A DNA stretch of 64,000 nucleotides from Pseudomonas sp. 21 (GTDB taxonomy: Bacteria > Pseudomonadota > Gammaproteobacteria > Pseudomonadales > Pseudomonadaceae), in the NCBI RefSeq assembly GCF_000955805.1, contig NZ_JYOA01000009.1, positions 63,668 to 127,667 of the forward strand. The letters are read 5' to 3'. The notes under the pieces were generated by a model, which was given only the letters and a program-made list of their open reading frames with translations, was not told where the DNA came from and searched no databases. The translations under genes and the position numbers were made by a program. Below are positions 58,677 through 64,000 of this stretch, piece after piece. Positions within the stretch are counted from its first letter, which is position 1. Each line of letters begins with the position of its first letter.

Positions 58677-59240
58677 CTAAGTGCGACGACGGAACAGCGG
58701 ACGCGGCTCGATGACCGAGCGGCCGTAGAGCACGCTGAGCCCTGCGAGCCCCTTCAGGGCGTCCTCCACGGACTTGTCCTCGCGCACGGCGAAGGCATCG
58801 AAACCGCACTGGCGCATATGCGCCAACTGGTCACGCAGCACATCGCCCACCGCACGCAATTCCCCGCGCCAGCCCAGGCGGCTGCGCAGCAGGTAGGCCA
58901 GGCTGTAGCCGCGACCGTCGCGGAAGCTGGGGAAGTCGATGGCGATCAGCGCCGGTTCCTTCAGGCGCCAGATCAGGTCCTCGGGATCGTCGTCCGGCGC
59001 CAGCCAGACGCCGAAGGGCTGTAGGAGCGAGCTTGCTCGCGAACCACCCGGCTGCGGCGCCACCGGGGATTCCGGTTCGCGAGCAAGCTCGCTCCTACAG
59101 GCGCCCCGTGCCAGCCAGTCCTTCAGCGGCAGGATCAGATTGCCTTCGGGTAACTCGTCCGGCACTTCGCGCAGCAGAGTCCAGGGATCATGCGGCGCTA
59201 TTTCGGCAGCACCGTCACGCAAACGAATCAGATTCTTCAT
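58677..59240 (-). CDS. DUF934 protein with in-frame REP pair
   Basis: A 187-residue DUF934 protein, partner of sulfite-reductase-like genes in many proteobacteria. It has MKNLIRLRDGA at the start, LPEGNLILPLKDWLA, then VWLAPDDDPEDL, IDFPSFRDGRGYSLAYLLR and LRAVGDVLRDQLAHMRQCGFDAF. Between the second and third segments about 28 residues (47-74, ACRSELAREPE to RASSLLQ) are translated from a REP pair. The reading frame is kept. ATG 59240 overlaps the nitrite/sulfite reductase stop (ATGA); an upstream frame extension is a shadow of that gene. Confidence 0.88.
   Translation of the reverse strand: MKNLIRLRDGAAEIAPHDPWTLLREVPDELPEGNLILPLKDWLARGACRSELAREPESPVAPQPGGSRASSLLQPFGVWLAPDDDPEDLIWRLKEPALIAIDFPSFRDGRGYSLAYLLRSRLGWRGELRAVGDVLRDQLAHMRQCGFDAFAVREDKSVEDALKGLAGLSVLYGRSVIEPRPLFRRRT
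59020..59099. repeat. REP pair (REPIN), family A, inside a coding sequence
   Basis: Forward (59020-59045) and inverted (59074-59099) family A units separated by 28 nt, exactly like intergenic copies, but inside the DUF934 gene. Both arms match the consensus and are read without stop codons on the minus strand. Confidence 0.92.
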
Positions 59241-60901
59241 GCCGGCACCTCCGCCTGGCGGTAGACCCGCGCCTTGAATGGCTCCAGGCCGATGCGCTCG
59301 ACCGTTTCGACGAAGCGCTCGCCGGCGCCTCGCTGCTCCACGTAGGTCTGTACCAGCGCCTCGATCACGTCCGGTACCTCGGCGGCGCTGAACGACGGGC
59401 CGATCACCTTGCCCAGCGCGCTTTTCACGCCTTGCGCGCCGCCCAGGGTAATCTGGTACCACTCGCTGCCGTTCTTATCGACACCGAGGATGCCGATGTT
59501 GCCGATGTGGTGGTGGCCGCAGGCGTTCATGCAGCCGGAGATGTTCAGGCTGAGGTCACCCAGGTCATGCAGGTAGTCCAGGTCCTCGAAGCGCTGCTGG
59601 ATGCCCTGGGCGATGGGGATCGACTTGGCATTGGCCAGCGCGCAGAAGTCGCCGCCGGGGCAGGCGATGATGTCGGTCAGCAGCCCCTGGTTCGGCGTGC
59701 CCAGGCCTGCCGCGCACGCTTCCTGCCAGAGTGCGTGGAGATCGGCTTTGCGTACGTCCGGCAGCACCAGGTTCTGTTCATGGGCGACGCGGATTTCGCC
59801 GAAGCCGAAGCGCTCGGCCCAGTCGGCCACCAGCTCCATCTGCTCGGCCGTCGCATCCCCCGGCGGCGCCTCGGCGCCCGGCTTGGTGGAGAGCACCACG
59901 CTGGCATAGCCTGGTACGCGGTGCGGGCGCACGTTGCGCGACACCCAGCGGGCGAATGCCGCATCGGCGGCCAACGCCGTACCGTAGGCGAGATCGTCAG
60001 AAGGCGCGTAGACCGGCGGATCGAACGCCGCCGCGACGCGGTCGTACTCATCGAGCGTCAGCTGCGCCTCGCCATCGCGCAGGTGCTGCCACTCTTCCTC
60101 CACTTCGCGGGAGAACGCCTCGATGCCCAGCGCCTTCACCAGGATCTTGATCCGCGCCTTGTACTTGTTGTCGCGCCGGCCATGGCGGTTGTACACGCGC
60201 AGGATGGCCTCGACGTAGGACAGCAGATGCCACCAGGGCAGGTCATCGCGGATCACCTGGCCGAGCATCGGCGTGCGCCCCAGCCCGCCGCCCACCAGCA
60301 CCTTGAGGCGCAGCTCACCATCCTCGGCGCGGCGCAGGTAGAGGCCGATGTCGTGCATCATCACGGCGGCACGATCTTCCTCGGCGGCGCAGAGGGCAAT
60401 CTTGAACTTGCGCGGCAGGAAGAGGAATTCGGGGTTCACCGTGGACCACTGGCGAAGGATTTCCGCCAGCGGGCGCGGGTCGAGGAACTCATCGGCGGCG
60501 ACGCCGGCGAACGCCTCGGTGGTGATGTTGCGTACACAGTTGCCGGAGGTCTGGATGGCGTGCATCTCGACCTCCGCCAGGCGTTCGAGGATGTCCGGTA
60601 CGCGCGCCAGCTCGACCCAGTTGAACTGGATATTCTGCCGCGTGGTGAAGTGGCCGTAGCCGCGGTCGTGCTCGCGGGCGATCCAGGCCAGGGTGCGCAT
60701 CTGCTCGCTGGACAGGGTGCCGTAGGGAATCGCCACCCGCAGCATGTAGGCATGCTTCTGCAGGTACAGGCCGTTCTGCAGGCGCAGTGGCAGGAATTCC
60801 TCTTCGCTCAGCTCATCGCTCAGGCGCCGCTGCACCTGGTCACGGAACTGCGCCACCCGTTCGCGCACCAGGGCGCGGTCATATTCATCGTATCGGTACA
60901 T
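59237..60901 (-). CDS. Siroheme sulfite/nitrite reductase
   Basis: A 554-residue siroheme and 4Fe-4S reductase of the hemoprotein CysI/NirA type, with two ferredoxin-like half domains and two NIR_SIR domains. The cluster cysteines are Cys414, Cys420, Cys457 and Cys461 (ACPGGDFC and SGCMNAC). YGHFTTRQNIQFNW binds siroheme. It likely reduces sulfite to sulfide, or nitrite, with DUF934 as accessory. The same pair lies next to ccoG and a MocR regulator in P. aeruginosa in a cluster linked to cyanide and low-oxygen responses, as I recall. Confidence 0.92.
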   Translation of the reverse strand: MYRYDEYDRALVRERVAQFRDQVQRRLSDELSEEEFLPLRLQNGLYLQKHAYMLRVAIPYGTLSSEQMRTLAWIAREHDRGYGHFTTRQNIQFNWVELARVPDILERLAEVEMHAIQTSGNCVRNITTEAFAGVAADEFLDPRPLAEILRQWSTVNPEFLFLPRKFKIALCAAEEDRAAVMMHDIGLYLRRAEDGELRLKVLVGGGLGRTPMLGQVIRDDLPWWHLLSYVEAILRVYNRHGRRDNKYKARIKILVKALGIEAFSREVEEEWQHLRDGEAQLTLDEYDRVAAAFDPPVYAPSDDLAYGTALAADAAFARWVSRNVRPHRVPGYASVVLSTKPGAEAPPGDATAEQMELVADWAERFGFGEIRVAHEQNLVLPDVRKADLHALWQEACAAGLGTPNQGLLTDIIACPGGDFCALANAKSIPIAQGIQQRFEDLDYLHDLGDLSLNISGCMNACGHHHIGNIGILGVDKNGSEWYQITLGGAQGVKSALGKVIGPSFSAAEVPDVIEALVQTYVEQRGAGERFVETVERIGLEPFKARVYRQAEVPA

Positions 60902-61017
60902 CGCCAGGCCACCTTCGGATCGTTGCGTGGCGGCCTGCTTCTGTCGTCGGGCGCGCCACGTTGCGGTTGACCGAACTATGGCCGGCGCCTGTCGTGCAAA
61001 ACAGCGGCAGATAACGC

Positions 61018-61170
61018 GGGAAAAACCAGATCAGATGCAGGGGACGCCTGCCCCGGCGGGCCTGCGACCGGTTGCCGCAACAGGCCCGATCAGCTGCCTC
61101 ATGGCGCTTGGCGCCAACCCTGCAACGGCGCGGCGCGGAGCGGATTTCACCATCTGATATGGTTTTTTCC
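61018..61170. promoter_or_regulatory. 20-bp inverted repeat in a divergent promoter region
   Basis: CATCTGATATGGTTTTTTCC (61151-61170, plus) and CATCTGATCTGGTTTTTCCC (61037-61018, minus) match at 18 of 20 positions and point outward, one toward the sulfite-reductase-like gene and one toward ccoG. They are 113 nt apart in the 345-nt gap. This fits two binding sites of a shared regulator or terminal inverted repeats of a small element; no target duplication is seen. Confidence 0.6.
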
Positions 61171-61246
61171 GACGAACCTGAATCTGTTTCGGGTGCAGAC
61201 CCGTTCGTACAGTCGCGGCGCCTCTTCTGCCTGATGGGCCACGATA

Positions 61247-62656
61247 ATGAGCGAAAGAATCCCCGCGAAGGTCATCGAGATCGACGCACCGCAACGCTTC
61301 ACCCCGCCGCCGAAACCACTGTCGGCGGTCACCCCGACGGTCTACACCAAGCGCTTCGCCGGACGCTTCCGCGACCTCCGCCGTCTCGGCGGTGCGCTGC
61401 TGTTCCTGCTGTTCTTCGGCACCCTGTGGCTACAGTGGAACGGCCGCCAGGCTGTGCTCTGGGACCTGCCCGAGCGCAAGTTCTACATCTTCGGCGCAAC
61501 CTTCTGGCCGCAGGATTTCATCCTGCTCTCGGCAATCCTGATCATCGCCGCCTTCGGCCTGTTCTTCATCACGGTGTTCGTCGGCCGCGTGTGGTGCGGC
61601 TACACCTGCCCGCAGAGCGTGTGGACCTGGATCTTCATGTGGGCCGAGCAGGTCACCGAGGGCGACCGCAACCAGCGCATGAAACTGGACAAGGGCCCCG
61701 CCAGCGCCGAGAAAGTCCTGCGCAAAAGTGCCAAGCACGGCCTCTGGCTGCTGATCAGCCTGGCCACGGCGGTCACCTTCATCGGCTACTTCACCCCCGT
61801 GCGGCCGCTGGTGGCGGACCTGCTCACGCTGAAGCTGGACCTGGAAAGCACCTTCTGGGTCGCGTTCTTTGCCGCGGCCACCTACGCCAACGCCGGCTGG
61901 CTGCGCGAGCAGGTGTGCATCCACATGTGCCCGTACTCGCGCTTCCAGAGCGTGATGTTCGACAAGGACACCCTGATCATTTCCTACGATGCAGCGCGCG
62001 GTGAATCTCGCGGCGCACGCAAGAAGGACGCCGATCCCAAGGCGCTGGGCCTGGGCGACTGCATCGACTGCCACCAGTGCGTGCAGGTCTGCCCCACCGG
62101 CATCGACATCCGCGACGGCCTGCAGATCGCCTGCATCGGCTGCGCCGCCTGCATCGACGCCTGCGACTCGGTGATGGACAAGATGGGCTACGACCGCGGC
62201 CTGGTGCGCTACACCTCGGAAAGCGCGCTGGAAGGCGGCAAGACCCACCTGCTGCGCCCGCGCCTGATCGGCTACGCGGCGGTGCTGCTGGTGATGATCG
62301 GCGCCTTCGTCTGGGCGCTGGAAGCGCGGCCGCTGATCAACCTCGACGTCGCCCGCGACCGTGGCCTGTTCCGCGAGAACGCCGCCGGCGAGATCGAGAA
62401 CATCTACAACCTCAAGCTGATCAACAAGACCCAGCAGCCGCAGCATTACCACCTGAGCCTCGCCGATGGCGCCGGCTACCGCCTGCAGGGCGTGCCGGAG
62501 CTGATGCTGCAGCCGGGCGAGATCCGCGACTTCGCCGTCTCGGTGGCCAGCGAAGCGCAGCGCAGTGCCGGTGGTTCGCTGCCGCTGCACTTCAGGGTCA
62601 GCGACGGTAACGAGGCCATCGACGCCGCCAGCACCTTCGTCTCGCCGAGGCGCTGA
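61247..62656 (+). CDS. ccoG: Cytochrome oxidase accessory protein CcoG (RdxA/FixG)
   Basis: CcoG is a membrane iron-sulfur/copper-reducing protein for cbb3 oxidase assembly. The 469-residue protein has about five helices, a CGYTCPQ motif (Cys117, Cys121), two 4Fe-4S ferredoxin motifs (C272-ID-C275-HQ-C278-VQV-C282 and C296-IG-C299-AA-C302-IDA-C306) and a C-terminal periplasmic immunoglobulin-like domain (about residues 355-469). Its location beside the sulfite-reductase-like gene rather than the main cco operon suggests the second ccoG copy. ATG is preceded by GGGCCACGATA with no strong Shine-Dalgarno. Confidence 0.94.
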   Translation: MSERIPAKVIEIDAPQRFTPPPKPLSAVTPTVYTKRFAGRFRDLRRLGGALLFLLFFGTLWLQWNGRQAVLWDLPERKFYIFGATFWPQDFILLSAILIIAAFGLFFITVFVGRVWCGYTCPQSVWTWIFMWAEQVTEGDRNQRMKLDKGPASAEKVLRKSAKHGLWLLISLATAVTFIGYFTPVRPLVADLLTLKLDLESTFWVAFFAAATYANAGWLREQVCIHMCPYSRFQSVMFDKDTLIISYDAARGESRGARKKDADPKALGLGDCIDCHQCVQVCPTGIDIRDGLQIACIGCAACIDACDSVMDKMGYDRGLVRYTSESALEGGKTHLLRPRLIGYAAVLLVMIGAFVWALEARPLINLDVARDRGLFRENAAGEIENIYNLKLINKTQQPQHYHLSLADGAGYRLQGVPELMLQPGEIRDFAVSVASEAQRSAGGSLPLHFRVSDGNEAIDAASTFVSPRR

Positions 62657-62658
62657 AC

Positions 62659-64000
62659 ATGGCACGGGAGCTTGGCGTGACCTCGGCGCAGCGCCTAGAG
62701 TGGGCGGATTCTTCCGCCCCCCAGGCCGCCGTGCAGGACAAGATGAAGCGCTACGAGAAATTCGCCGACGAGATCGCCGGCCTGATCCGCAGCGGCGTGC
62801 TCGCCCCCGGCCAGAAGGTCCCCTCGGTGCGGCATGCCAGCCGCACTTACGGGGTCAGCGCTTCGACGGTGTTCCAGGCTTATTACCTGCTGGAGGACCG
62901 CGGCCTGATCGTCGCCCGCGCGCGCTCGGGTTACTTCGTCCGCGAACACGTACAGCGCGCCCTGGCCGAGCCGGAGATCGCCCGCCACGACGCGCAGACC
63001 ACCGAGGTGGACGTCAGCGAACTGGTGTTCTCGGTGCTCAGCTCGATCAAGGACCCGGACACCGTGCCCTTCGGCTCGGCCTTCCCGGCGCCGGAGCTGT
63101 TCCCCCTGCCGCGCCTGGCGCGCTCCATGGCCCATGCCGTGCGCGACATGGACCCGCGTTCGGTGGTCGCCGACCTCGCCCCGGGCAGCCATGCGCTGCG
63201 CCGACAGATCGCCCTGCGCTACATGGTCGGCGGCATGCCCCTGCCGGTGGAGGAACTGGTGGTCACCAACGGCGCACTGGAAGCGCTCAACCTGTGCCTG
63301 CAGGTGGTGACCCAACCCGGCGACCTTGTGGCCATCGAAGCCCCGGCCTTCTACGCCAGCCTGCAGGTGCTGGAACGGCTGAAACTGAAGGCGGTGGAAA
63401 TCCCCGTGCACCCACGCGAAGGCATCGACCTGGATGTGCTCGCCGACAGCCTGGCGCGCCTGCCGATCAAGGCCTGCTGGTTCATGAGCAACTTCCAGAA
63501 CCCGCTGGGCGCCAGCATGGCCGAGGACAAGAAGCGCGCCCTCGCCGCGTTGCTGGCCCAGCACCAGGTGCCACTGATCGAGGACGACGTCTACGCCGAA
63601 CTGTACTTCGCCGCCCAGGCGCCCAAGCCGGTGAAGGCCTTCGACAGCGAAGGGCTGGTGATGCACTGCAGCTCCTTCTCCAAGAGCCTGGCGCCCGGTT
63701 ACCGCGTCGGTTGGGTGGCCGGCGGGCGCTACGCCGAGCAGATCGAGCGGCTCAAGCTGATGACCAGCCTGTCGGCCTCGGTGCCGGCCCAGGCCGCCAT
63801 CGCCGACTACCTGCAGCACGGCGGCTACGACCGCCACCTGCGCAAGCTGCGCCACGCGCTGGAAAGCCAGCAGCACGCGATGCTCGCAGCCGTGGCCCGG
63901 CACTTCCCCGCCGCCACCCGCGTCACCCGGCCCAGCGGCGGCTACTTCCTGTGGCTGGAGCTGCCCGAGCACATCGACGCGCTCAAGCTGTTCCAGCTCG
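62659..64000 (+). CDS. MocR-family GntR/aminotransferase regulator (3' end beyond window)
   Basis: A PLP-dependent MocR regulator: N-terminal GntR winged HTH (about residues 30-98, with GQKVPSVRHASRTYGVSAST) and a fold-type I aminotransferase domain from about 115. The Schiff-base lysine is Lys342 in SSFSKSLAPGYRVGW. No stop codon occurs before the window end, so about 447 codons are visible and the C-terminus is missing. It begins 2 nt after ccoG. The P. aeruginosa counterpart has been called MpaR. It could bind the inverted repeat upstream of ccoG. Confidence 0.92.
   Translation, partial: MARELGVTSAQRLEWADSSAPQAAVQDKMKRYEKFADEIAGLIRSGVLAPGQKVPSVRHASRTYGVSASTVFQAYYLLEDRGLIVARARSGYFVREHVQRALAEPEIARHDAQTTEVDVSELVFSVLSSIKDPDTVPFGSAFPAPELFPLPRLARSMAHAVRDMDPRSVVADLAPGSHALRRQIALRYMVGGMPLPVEELVVTNGALEALNLCLQVVTQPGDLVAIEAPAFYASLQVLERLKLKAVEIPVHPREGIDLDVLADSLARLPIKACWFMSNFQNPLGASMAEDKKRALAALLAQHQVPLIEDDVYAELYFAAQAPKPVKAFDSEGLVMHCSSFSKSLAPGYRVGWVAGGRYAEQIERLKLMTSLSASVPAQAAIADYLQHGGYDRHLRKLRHALESQQHAMLAAVARHFPAATRVTRPSGGYFLWLELPEHIDALKLFQL

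Noticed and set aside
61018-61170. Insertion-sequence remnant
   Set aside because: The inverted repeat could be terminal repeats, but there is no transposase fragment or target duplication, so it is listed as regulatory.

Overview
The window is a GC-rich Pseudomonas chromosome segment. Gene order from ladS-thiD-thiE-hemL through miaB, leuS, lipA/lipB, mrdA/rodA, nadD/proA, the rib/nusB/thiL cluster and oprG closely follows the P. aeruginosa chromosome as I remember it, so a species of the P. aeruginosa lineage is the best guess. It is almost entirely conserved core genome. I found no prophage, CRISPR array, rRNA, tRNA or intact insertion sequence. Long open frames antisense to most genes are composition artefacts of the high GC content.

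Layout. 1-6.8 kb: ladS (minus) diverges from thiD, thiE and hemL, followed by a Sel1-repeat protein and a DUF1820 protein. 6.8-12.4 kb: miaB, ybeZ, ybeY, ybeX and lnt (tRNA and rRNA maturation, lipoprotein acylation). 12.5-19.6 kb: a DUF218 protein, a zinc-ribbon protein, leuS, lptE, holA, a YCII-like protein, the small rescue factor arfA and a small secreted protein. 19.7-32.3 kb: cell-wall and lipoate genes: sltB3 converges on ybeD-lipB-lipA, then a long minus-strand run proA-nadD-rsfS-rlmH-mrdA-rodA-sltB1-rlpA-dacC. 32.7-39.5 kb: an alpha/beta hydrolase, an LCMT-like methyltransferase, mpg with a DedA-PAP2 fusion, and a LysR/monooxygenase/oxidoreductase cassette. 39.7-49.4 kb: btuF with ribA, then nrdR-ribD-[FMN riboswitch]-ribE-ribB-ribH-nusB-thiL-pgpA and two periplasmic proteins. 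49.5-56.7 kb: a YbaY lipoprotein, a methyltransferase, cnoX, a zinc-linked ABC operon behind a Zur-like box, and oprG behind an ANR-like box. 56.7-64 kb: two nucleotide-sugar enzymes, a sulfite-reductase-like gene with a DUF934 partner, ccoG and a MocR-type regulator that runs off the end.

How the genes work together. Two cofactor systems dominate: riboflavin (ribA, ribB, ribD, ribE, ribH under an FMN riboswitch) and thiamine (thiD, thiE, thiL), with lipoate (lipA, lipB), NAD (nadD) and heme (hemL) also represented. The mrdA-rodA-sltB1-rlpA-dacC block is the lateral cell-wall elongation set. Many neighbours overlap by ATGA, GTGA, TTGA or TGATG, implying translational coupling.

The most unusual items are a REP pair translated in frame inside the DUF934 gene, an 18/20 inverted repeat between the sulfite-reductase-like gene and ccoG, a strong Shine-Dalgarno upstream ORF between the FMN riboswitch and ribE, a terminator-like hairpin inside arfA, and a terminator-like hairpin ending 7 nt before the holA start. 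REP-type repeats of three families fill many of the gaps between genes.
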